From the NCBI GenBank assembly GCA_023145595.1, contig JAGLDM010000451.1:1-9451 (forward strand): DNA of 9,451 nucleotides, written 5' to 3'. How positions within the stretch are numbered: position 1 is the first letter of the stretch; every line of letters begins with the position of its first letter. Origin of the DNA: Flavobacteriaceae bacterium. Lineage in GTDB: Bacteria; Bacteroidota; Bacteroidia; Flavobacteriales; Flavobacteriaceae. The notes below the pieces were generated by a model. It was given only the letters and a program-made list of their open reading frames with translations. It did no database searches and was not told the origin of the DNA. Shown one piece after another: positions 1 to 5,322 of the stretch. Both the position numbers and the translations under genes were made by a program.

Positions 1-609
1 TGCTAAAGGCGAATTAGACTTCGCTCCTACAGAAACATGAACTTTACCTTCAGTTAATTTTCCTAGTACTGTAATTGCTGCTTGCAATTCTGCTTCTTTT
101 CCTGCCAAAACATAATCGTAATCGGCTGTTAAAGGTGCACTTGCATAAGCAGAAATAAAGATTGCTTTTGGGGCAACCGCCGGATTTGCAATTACGTCAT
201 ACGGACGTTGTTTTACAAATGGCCAACAACCAGAAGAAAGTAACGTACTCTTAACCACATCAGCAGATGCTGAGGCTAAATCAATTTTTGCATTCTCTTG
301 ATAAGCTTGTTCTTTATCTGCAGTAATTTTTACTGCTAAAATTTTTCTTTTTTCTCCACGTACAACTTCAGTTACTTCACCGCTAACAGGTGAAACAAAC
401 TTAATATCTTCATTCGTCTTACTGTAAAAAACAGTCTCACCGGCTTTCACCTTAGCGCCTGCCTTTGCAACAAGTTTTGGAACAATTCCATGGAAATCTA
501 CGGGTAATAATGTATAAACATTACTGGCTACAGCATTGGTCGTGACTTTATCTGCTTCACCTTTTAACTTAATGTCTAACCCTTTTTTGATTCGGATGTC
601 TGTTGACAT
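1..609 (-). CDS. nqrA: Na+-translocating NADH:quinone oxidoreductase subunit A, N-terminal half (partial)
   Basis: Reading the minus strand from the ATG at 609-607 gives 203 open codons beginning MSTDIRIKKGLDIKLKGEAD and running off the left edge, so the C-terminal half (the family is about 450 residues) is missing. NqrA is the cytoplasmic subunit of the six-subunit Nqr complex, which couples NADH oxidation and quinone reduction to sodium export. Recognisable parts are the start (IKKGLDIKLKG), a barrel-sandwich (biotinyl-lipoyl-like) segment at about residues 37-97 (LPVDFHGIVPKL, then VSPVSGEVTEVVRGEKRK) and the conserved SSGCWPFVKQRPYDVIANP. The rest of nqrBCDEF would lie outside the window to the left. 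A TAnnTTTG promoter-like element sits about 40 bases upstream. The gene is transcribed away from the plug/apaG pair. Identity is seen directly from family motifs; operon context is inferred. Confidence 0.95.
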   Translation of the reverse strand, partial: MSTDIRIKKGLDIKLKGEADKVTTNAVASNVYTLLPVDFHGIVPKLVAKAGAKVKAGETVFYSKTNEDIKFVSPVSGEVTEVVRGEKRKILAVKITADKEQAYQENAKIDLASASADVVKSTLLSSGCWPFVKQRPYDVIANPAVAPKAIFISAYASAPLTADYDYVLAGKEAELQAAITVLGKLTEGKVHVSVGAKSNSPLA

Positions 610-649
610 ATTCTAAATTTGAATTAATTTTTAGCTTTTAAAAGCGGTG

Positions 650-657
650 CAAATTTA
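650..657 (-). promoter_or_regulatory. Bacteroidota -7 promoter element for nqrA
   Basis: Read on the minus strand this is TAAATTTG, a full match to the Bacteroidota -7 consensus TAnnTTTG. It lies 40 bases upstream of the nqrA ATG, giving a leader of roughly 30-35 nt. No clear TTG -33 element is seen at the usual distance; a 9-bp inverted repeat (663-690) occupies that position instead. Confidence 0.55.
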
Positions 658-662
658 ATCAA

Positions 663-690
663 AATAGATATTACTAAGGTGATATCTATT
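663..690. repeat. 9-bp inverted repeat upstream of nqrA promoter (candidate operator)
   Basis: AATAGATAT at 663-671 is the exact reverse complement of ATATCTATT at 682-690, with a 10-base spacer. It lies immediately upstream of the nqrA -7 element, where the -33 contact would be. That placement suits a dimeric regulator site, but in sequence this AT-rich a chance palindrome or a hairpin is possible. Confidence 0.4.
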
Positions 691-1041
691 ATTTTATCTA
701 ATTTTATTTATTTATTTATAATCAATCTAAATAGGCGGGTGAGTTACATGAATAATTGCATATTAGGAATAATTATATATGAATACCTTTTAAACACGTA
801 ATCTCAAGTTAAAACTCAACTACCTTTTTTTGACCCTTCAAGTCAAATAATGGCTGTTTGACTAAAATGAAAGATATATTTATTAATGAATTATATCTCT
901 TTGAGATTACGAGCACCAAATTCTGACTGACCTAGACTTAACTTAAATGAAAAACAAGTCAAGTACAAAAGCAATGTTTTGAAAAAGGTGAATTTGGTTA
1001 TAGCGACAATATAACCTAAAATTTCGTTCAGCAAATTCATC

Positions 1042-1071
1042 GTTGCTAGAAAAGGAGCAACTATTTTATTA
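1042..1071 (+). terminator. Terminator-like hairpin upstream of the plug gene
   Basis: GTTGCT (1042-1047) and AGCAAC (1056-1061) form a perfect 6-bp stem with an 8-base loop, followed by a T-rich run (TATTTTATT). It sits about 100 bases ahead of the plug start, so it could end a short upstream transcript or act as an attenuator. The stem is short and the T tract interrupted, so this is tentative. Confidence 0.3.
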
Positions 1072-1163
1072 AAATTTAATTGGGAATGTGAAAGAAACTA
1101 TGAATAGTTATGAAATATATCTCTTTAGCCTTATTTTTGATAAATTTCTTGAAAAGAGCCATT

Positions 1164-2423
1164 ATGAAATTTAACCTGCCCTCACTTATTATTCTTACCT
1201 TCTTAATCAATCTGCCTGCTTTTTCTCAGTCTAAGGAAATAATAGACGCCTCGTACATTAAAACCATTACCCTACAACCTGTCAAGTCAGAAAAGTACAC
1301 CCCTATTATGCGAATGGGCGAAAAATTTATTTTATCCTTCGATGATTTAGAGGCTGATCAAAAAGAATATTATTACAAAATAGAACACTGTGATTTTGAT
1401 TGGAATCCGTCTGGATTATCAGACCGAGAATATATCGTAGGATACAACGAGGATCGTATTAGAGATTATGAAAATTCGATAAACACCTTACAGTTTTACA
1501 CACACTATTCTGTTGTTTTTCCAAATAGCAGTACCAAGTTTAGACTGTCTGGAAATTATACAATTACTGTGTTTGACGAATATAACGACATCGCTTTTAA
1601 ACGAAAATTTGTGCTATACGATTCACAGGTTCGTGTTGGACTATCCATAAATAGAAGTCGTGATTTAGGCTATTACGACACAAAACAATATGTTGAGTTT
1701 TTTATCAATCACCCAAAACTACTCATTAACAATCCGTCCAAAGAAATAAAGGTAGTCTTAATGCAAAACAACGATTGGAATACAGCAATGACGGGTTTAG
1801 AACCTCAATATTACAGAGGCTCACAACTCATTTATAAATATGTTGATAAAACAAATTTTTGGGCTGGGAACGAATTCCGTTATTTTGACAGCAAGAGGGT
1901 TAGAGATGGGAATATTGAAATTGCTAGAATAGAATCTGGTCCTAATGTATACCACACTATTCTCTTTACTGATGATGAACGAATTGATTCCCCCTACTCG
2001 CTAAACCCAGATATCAATGGGAATTTTGTAGTGAGAACCATAGATGGATTTGAAGGAGAATCAAATATTAGTGCAGATTATACTTGGGTGTTTTTCTCAC
2101 TTAATTCTCTTGAAGACTTTAGAGGAAAAAAAATATACATCAATGGTAATTTTAATAATTGGAAAGCAACTAAAGATTATGAAATGAAATATAATTCCGA
2201 AAGTGGTTTGTATGAAGGTATTGTATTAATGAAGCAAGGATTTTACAATTATCAATATATTACTATTGACGAAAACAATGTTAGAAGCAATCATGATATC
2301 GACGGCTCTTTTCATCTTACAGAAAATGACTACACAATTCTTGTATACTACAGACCCTTTGGAAGTCGCTATGATAAGGTTATTGGATTTGGAACTGCTA
2401 AATCTGATAAAATACTGAATTAG
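1164..2423 (+). CDS. Type IX secretion system plug protein (DUF5103 family)
   Basis: A secreted protein of the DUF5103 family, called the type IX secretion plug. In the known Flavobacterium system it closes the periplasmic side of the giant SprA outer-membrane translocon when no substrate is engaged. The start at 1164 is chosen because it gives a clean signal peptide (MKFNLPSLIILTFLINLPAFSQ, cleaved near AFSQ-S; split here as MKFNLPSLI-ILTFLINLPAFSQ). The frame is open to an earlier ATG at 1110, which would add 18 residues and a second hydrophobic stretch. The family N-terminal domain (YIKTITLQPVKSEKYTPI onward, with KIEHCDFDWNPSGLSDREY) fills about residues 25-165. A beta-sandwich C-terminal part with YINGNFNNWKAT and YNYQYITID resembles glycogen-binding E-set folds. 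It lies directly upstream of apaG. Its presence implies the cell has T9SS and possibly gliding motility. Confidence 0.88.
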   Translation: MKFNLPSLIILTFLINLPAFSQSKEIIDASYIKTITLQPVKSEKYTPIMRMGEKFILSFDDLEADQKEYYYKIEHCDFDWNPSGLSDREYIVGYNEDRIRDYENSINTLQFYTHYSVVFPNSSTKFRLSGNYTITVFDEYNDIAFKRKFVLYDSQVRVGLSINRSRDLGYYDTKQYVEFFINHPKLLINNPSKEIKVVLMQNNDWNTAMTGLEPQYYRGSQLIYKYVDKTNFWAGNEFRYFDSKRVRDGNIEIARIESGPNVYHTILFTDDERIDSPYSLNPDINGNFVVRTIDGFEGESNISADYTWVFFSLNSLEDFRGKKIYINGNFNNWKATKDYEMKYNSESGLYEGIVLMKQGFYNYQYITIDENNVRSNHDIDGSFHLTENDYTILVYYRPFGSRYDKVIGFGTAKSDKILN

Positions 2424-2443
2424 TTCACTTTCGAATAATTTTA

Positions 2444-2451
2444 TATTTTTG
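2444..2451 (+). promoter_or_regulatory. Bacteroidota -7 promoter element for apaG
   Basis: TATTTTTG matches TAnnTTTG exactly and ends 17 bases before the apaG ATG at 2469, predicting a leader of only about 10 nt. No good TTG is seen 18-20 bases upstream, so strength is uncertain. It suggests apaG need not depend on plug-gene transcription. Confidence 0.45.
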
Positions 2452-2468
2452 CAAACACGATATGAGTT

Positions 2469-2855
2469 ATGATTCAACAAGTAACAAACGGAATAAAAAT
2501 TTCTGTCGAGACCAATTTTATTGGTACGGGCTATCATAATGACCGCTTACATTTCGCGTTTGACTATCAAATAACAATAGAAAATCAAAGCAACGACTCT
2601 GTACAATTAGTCTCAAGACGTTGGAATATTTTTGATTCTCTAAACAATATCGAAGTTGTAGAAGGCGATGGCGTTGTTGGAAAAAAACCTATTTTAAAAC
2701 CCTCTCAAGCTCATACTTATAAATCTAGTTGCTTGCTAAATAGCACTGTAGGCGCCATGAACGGCTATTATCTAATGGTCAATTTTACAACAGCTAAAAC
2801 CTTTAAAGTACAAATACCTACTTTTCAACTTTTAACTTCTGGAGCCTTGAATTAG
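2469..2855 (+). CDS. apaG: ApaG family protein
   Basis: A 128-residue protein, close to the usual ApaG length of about 125, forming a single fibronectin-III-like beta-sandwich. Family signatures visible are MIQQVTNGIKISVET at the N-terminus, FAFDYQITIENQSNDSVQL, SRRWNIFDSLN and the glycine-rich VVEGDGVVGKKPILKP followed by the YKSSCLLNSTVGAMNGYY segment. ApaG was linked in enterobacteria to cobalt/magnesium resistance, but its biochemical role is unsettled, so no reaction is assigned. The start at 2469 matches the family N-terminus; an ATG at 2462 is in another frame. The gap to the plug gene is 45 bases with a possible promoter inside it. Confidence 0.92.
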   Translation: MIQQVTNGIKISVETNFIGTGYHNDRLHFAFDYQITIENQSNDSVQLVSRRWNIFDSLNNIEVVEGDGVVGKKPILKPSQAHTYKSSCLLNSTVGAMNGYYLMVNFTTAKTFKVQIPTFQLLTSGALN

Positions 2856-2876
2856 CACAAACCCTTTATTCTTTTA

Positions 2877-3020
2877 TTAAATAACGGTAACTTTTTGTGT
2901 AGAAATATCCTCGCAAATTAAATGCGCTTTGTTGTTTTTTTCTTGGATAGAAGTAATTGGAGTGTCTACCTTTGATGTGACAATTTTATTAAGCCCATAA
3001 ATATTATATATTTGTTTTAT
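2877..3020 (-). pseudogene. Possible remnant of a minus-strand gene (C-terminal fragment)
   Basis: The minus strand is open from about 3095 down to a TAA at 2879-2877 but has no in-frame ATG. Its last part reads as a plausible protein tail: IKQIYNIYGLNKIVTSKV, then DTPITSIQEKNNKAHLICED and ISTQKVTVI before the stop. I do not recognise it. The upstream part overlaps the bioF start, so an intact gene cannot exist here. It could be the decayed end of a gene displaced when the bio cluster arrived, or a chance open frame in AT-rich DNA. Confidence is low. Confidence 0.25.
3007..3014 (+). promoter_or_regulatory. Bacteroidota -7 promoter element for bioF
   Basis: TATATTTG fits TAnnTTTG exactly. It lies only 4 bases before the first in-frame ATG of bioF (3019), so transcription would begin at or just after that ATG. 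Either the mRNA is essentially leaderless or translation starts at the next in-frame ATG (3034). No matching TTG -33 was found. Confidence 0.4.
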
Positions 3021-4209
3021 GAATGAATTACCAATGAAAATTGCAAAGAAGTTAGAAGGTAGAGTTAATACAAACTCTCTGCGAAAACTCTCAATTCAGA
3101 ATAATTTAATTGATTTTTCATCGAATGATTATTTAGGGTTTTCAAAATCCGAAGTAATTTTTCAAAAAGCACATCAGTATTTAGTTGAACAAAATTTACA
3201 ACAAAACGGAGCAACTGGCTCTAGATTACTGTCTGGAAATCATAAGTTACATGAAGAAGTAGAAGAGCAATTAGCGGGTTTTTTTAATACTGAATCTGCC
3301 TTAATTTTTAATTCTGGTTACAATGCTAATCTTGGATTGTTTTCTTCTGTTCCCCAACGTGGAGATGTGATTTTATACGATGAATTTATTCATGCTTCTA
3401 TTCGTGATGGAATTCGATTGTCAAACGCCAAAGCATATAGTTTTAAGCATAATGATTTAGAAGATTTAGAGCAAAAAATTCTTCGCCAATCCCGATATCT
3501 ATCGGGGCAAAGCCACACTGATCCTATCGAAATATACATCGTCACCGAATCTGTTTTTTCTATGGATGGTGATTCTCCAAATTTAATTGCAATGTCAAAA
3601 CTCTGCAAAAAAAACAAAGCGCATTTTATAGTTGATGAGGCGCATGCCGTAGGGGTTTTTGGGATCAACGGACAAGGATTAATTCAGCAATTAAAATTAG
3701 AAAACGATGTTTTTGCTCGAATTGTTACTTTCGGAAAAGCGATGGGATGTCATGGTGCTGCAATATTAGGTTCTAAAAAATTGCAATGCTATCTCATAAA
3801 TTTTGCTCGGAGTTTTATTTATACTACTGCTATTCCGCTACACAGCGTTGCTACGATTAAAATAATTCTGGAAGAATTGATCACTAAACCGAATCGAAGT
3901 AAAGAATCTCAACAGGAAAATCTTCAAAAAAATATTCAGTATTTCAACCAACAATTAACCACTGTCAACCATCAACTAAACTTTATTAAAAACAATTCAT
4001 CAATACATTGTTGCATTATTTCAGGAAATGAAAAAGTAAAAGAAATTGCAAGTAAAATTCAGAAAAAAGGGTTTGATGTAAGAGCTATTTTATCGCCAAC
4101 GGTTCCGAAAAATCAGGAGCGACTGCGAATTTGTTTGCATAGTTATAATACACCGCAAGAAATAGGTGAGGTTTTAAACTTACTTCATACTTTTGTTGCG
4201 TCACCCTAA
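3019..4209 (+). CDS. bioF: 8-amino-7-oxononanoate synthase (BioF)
   Basis: A PLP-dependent alpha-oxoamine synthase that condenses pimeloyl-ACP (or -CoA) with L-alanine to give 8-amino-7-oxononanoate, the first committed ring-building step of biotin synthesis. Motifs seen are FSSNDYLGFS near residue 37, GATGSRLLSGNHKLHEEVE, VDEAHAVGVFG (Asp206, His209), and TFGKAMGCHGAAI with the Schiff-base lysine at 240. The protein is 396 residues against about 384 in E. coli. Part of the excess is an apparent in-frame insertion at about residues 156-170 (RQSRYLSGQSHTDP) that coincides with a palindrome. The C-terminus (VASP) is encoded within a decayed palindromic repeat. Start alternatives are 3019 and 3034; the promoter position slightly favours 3034. 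It could be mistaken for 2-amino-3-ketobutyrate CoA ligase, but the bio neighbours argue for BioF. Confidence 0.93.
   Translation: MNELPMKIAKKLEGRVNTNSLRKLSIQNNLIDFSSNDYLGFSKSEVIFQKAHQYLVEQNLQQNGATGSRLLSGNHKLHEEVEEQLAGFFNTESALIFNSGYNANLGLFSSVPQRGDVILYDEFIHASIRDGIRLSNAKAYSFKHNDLEDLEQKILRQSRYLSGQSHTDPIEIYIVTESVFSMDGDSPNLIAMSKLCKKNKAHFIVDEAHAVGVFGINGQGLIQQLKLENDVFARIVTFGKAMGCHGAAILGSKKLQCYLINFARSFIYTTAIPLHSVATIKIILEELITKPNRSKESQQENLQKNIQYFNQQLTTVNHQLNFIKNNSSIHCCIISGNEKVKEIASKIQKKGFDVRAILSPTVPKNQERLRICLHSYNTPQEIGEVLNLLHTFVASP
3491..3506. repeat. Palindrome inside bioF (possible in-frame repeat insertion)
   Basis: CCCGATA (3491-3497), a 2-base TC centre and TATCGGG (3500-3506) form a perfect inverted repeat. 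The core resembles a dispersed Bacteroidota palindrome of the CCCGATAnnTATCGGG type that I recall from other genomes. It encodes part of a polar stretch between two conserved BioF segments (LEDLEQKI and IYIVTES) where homologues, from memory, are shorter. Confidence 0.55.
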
Positions 4210-4230
4210 ACTTGTTTCATGGCCGCATAA
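4198..4230. repeat. Degenerate dispersed palindrome at the bioF 3' end
   Basis: The stretch GCGTCACCCTAAACTTG followed by TTTCATGGCCGCATAA resembles, with a few changes, the dispersed element I recall from flavobacteria as CACCCTGAACTTGTTTCAGG. The arms CCTAAA and TTCATGG no longer pair fully. The element supplies the last bioF codons and stop (4207-4209) and the gap before the DUF2007 gene. Confidence 0.45.
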
Positions 4231-4246
4231 AAAACGCAGAATAATC

Positions 4247-4624
4247 ATGAATGATTCTTATACAACATTAGCCGTTTTTGAATATTCAACTGAAGCAAAT
4301 TTAGTAAAGTCTAAGTTGGATTCTGAAAACATACAATCCATGCTTATGGACGAAAAGACGATAGATTCAGACCCTTTAATAAGTATAGCTATTGGTGGAG
4401 TTAAACTGTGCGTTCATAATGATGATTTGGAAAGAGCAGCGAAAATATACAATGAGATTAGAATTTATAAAAAAGATGAGAGTGGAAATGATATTCATTG
4501 TGTTAAGTGTAATTCCACACAAATATTAGTTGCTCCTTTACAACGAAAAAATATTTTTTATATGTTATTTCCTTTTTTCGAAAAGACAAAACATATATGT
4601 AACGATTGCAAAACTATTTTTTAA
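4247..4624 (+). CDS. DUF2007-type putative signal transducing protein with zinc-ribbon tail
   Basis: A 125-residue protein of unknown function. The N-terminal 70 residues (YTTLAVFEYSTEANLVKSKL, then DSENIQSMLMDE and GGVKLCVHNDDLERAAKI) match the DUF2007 family, a small ACT/PII-like fold sometimes described as signal transducing. The tail carries two CxxC pairs (Cys85/Cys88 in CVKC and Cys118/Cys121 in CNDC) separated by an aromatic, hydrophobic segment, suggesting a zinc ribbon. The frame is open upstream to 4193, but that ATG lies inside bioF and adds an unlike, basic leader; 4247 gives the family start. It begins 37 bases after bioF and its TAA abuts the bioD ATG with no gap, so the two are almost certainly co-transcribed and translationally coupled. 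A role in biotin synthesis is not established. Confidence 0.78.
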   Translation: MNDSYTTLAVFEYSTEANLVKSKLDSENIQSMLMDEKTIDSDPLISIAIGGVKLCVHNDDLERAAKIYNEIRIYKKDESGNDIHCVKCNSTQILVAPLQRKNIFYMLFPFFEKTKHICNDCKTIF

Positions 4625-5242
4625 ATGAATAAATATTTCATCACAGGAATTTCAACAGATGTTGGAAAAACAATTGCTTCTGCCATATTGGTTGAAGCTT
4701 TGAAGGCAGATTATTGGAAACCGATACAAGCAGGAGAACTAGAGTTTTGTGATACTAAAAAAGTAGCATCTTTGGTTTCAAATACGAAATCGGTATTTTA
4801 CCCAAATTCATTTGCCTTAAAAACGGCAATGAGTCCACATGCGGCAGCAGATATAGACGGAATAAAAATCACGTTAGATAAAATAATAGAACCTATTACC
4901 GAAAACAATTTAATTATTGAAGGAGCGGGTGGACTGTTTGTCCCGATAAATCATTCCCAAACGGTTTTAGATCTTATCAAATCAGATTATAAAGTAATTG
5001 TAGTTTCTCGGCATTATTTAGGAAGCATCAATCATACTCTTTTAACGGTAAAATTATTGCAAGAAAAAGGATTTGACGTTTCTATCATTTTTAGCGGAAA
5101 TGAACATAAAGCTACCGAAGAAATTATTGTAAAAATGACCGGTGCTGAGGTTTTGGGAAGAATAAATGAAGAAGAAATATTTGACAAGGACGTTGTGAAA
5201 AAGTATGCTGATTTGTTTAAAATACAGTTAGATAAAACATGA
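4625..5242 (+). CDS. bioD: Dethiobiotin synthetase (BioD)
   Basis: An ATP-dependent carboxylase that closes the ureido ring of 7,8-diaminononanoate with CO2 to form dethiobiotin, the third late step. The P-loop ITGISTDVGKT (Lys15, Thr16) is at the N-terminus, followed by WKPIQAG (Lys32), the SPHAAADIDG substrate segment and IIEGAGGLFVPIN near residue 98, all in family order. At 205 residues it is slightly shorter than the E. coli enzyme (about 225), as is common in Bacteroidota. The ATG follows the DUF2007 stop directly, indicating coupling. The gene ends 2 bases before a 71-base palindromic element, which could limit read-through into bioA. Confidence 0.95.
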   Translation: MNKYFITGISTDVGKTIASAILVEALKADYWKPIQAGELEFCDTKKVASLVSNTKSVFYPNSFALKTAMSPHAAADIDGIKITLDKIIEPITENNLIIEGAGGLFVPINHSQTVLDLIKSDYKVIVVSRHYLGSINHTLLTVKLLQEKGFDVSIIFSGNEHKATEEIIVKMTGAEVLGRINEEEIFDKDVVKKYADLFKIQLDKT

Positions 5243-5244
5243 AT

Positions 5245-5315
5245 TGTCATTCCTGCGAAGGCAGGAATCCAAATAATAGAAACTAAAATAGATTCCTGCC
5301 TTCGCAGGAATGACA
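5245..5315. repeat. Nested palindromic repeat element between bioD and bioA
   Basis: Two perfect 25-base arms (5245-5269 and 5291-5315) are exact reverse complements around a 21-base AT-rich spacer. Each arm is itself a palindrome: ATTCCTGC (5249-5256), GAAG, GCAGGAAT (5261-5268). The element takes up nearly the whole 80-base bioD-bioA gap. The arm sequence belongs to the widespread GTCATTCCTGCGAAGGCAGG type of bacterial dispersed repeat, whose translation gives the well-known VIPAKAGI peptide. In RNA it would fold as one 25-bp hairpin or two small ones. It may act as a transcript stabiliser or partial terminator; that is inference. Confidence 0.9.
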
Positions 5316-5322
5316 GAACAAA

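Larger units (their letters stand above)
610..1163. other. Gene-free divergent intergenic region with dense inverted repeats
   Basis: No convincing protein gene lies between nqrA (minus) and the plug gene (plus). Beyond the nqrA promoter region it contains a perfect 11-bp inverted repeat 93 bases apart (797-807 CGTAATCTCAA with 901-911). Inside that are 7-bp hairpins at 841-847/857-863 and 872-878/892-898. After it come hairpins at 936-944/956-964 (8 of 9 pairs), 996-1002/1010-1016 (GGTTATA/TATAACC) and 1042-1047/1056-1061 (GTTGCT/AGCAAC). TTTGAC at 829-834 can also pair with GTCAAA at 842-847, which competes with the 841-863 hairpin. No TAnnTTTG promoter for the plug gene was found. A structured RNA, a long 5' leader or a decayed small mobile element are all possible. 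Confidence 0.5.

Noticed and set aside
1110..1163. Upstream ATG of the plug gene
   Set aside because: Would put a second hydrophobic stretch before a complete signal peptide; not excluded, but the 1164 start is more natural.
2226..2537. Minus-strand open frame over the plug 3' end and apaG 5' end
   Set aside because: Overlaps two well-supported genes, has no family signature, and has an odd composition; a shadow frame.
3390..3668. Minus-strand open frame within bioF
   Set aside because: Lies wholly opposite conserved BioF motifs and has no recognisable domain.
4193..4246. N-terminal extension of the DUF2007 gene from an ATG inside bioF
   Set aside because: The added residues come from the bioF end and the decayed repeat, and the family start is MNDSYTTLAVFE at 4247.
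5032..5250. Minus-strand open frame opposite the bioD 3' end
   Set aside because: Low-complexity serine-rich product opposite a well-supported gene; no independent evidence.
5245..5315. CRISPR-like pair of repeats
   Set aside because: Only two copies, in inverted orientation, with a 21-base AT-rich spacer and no cas genes nearby.
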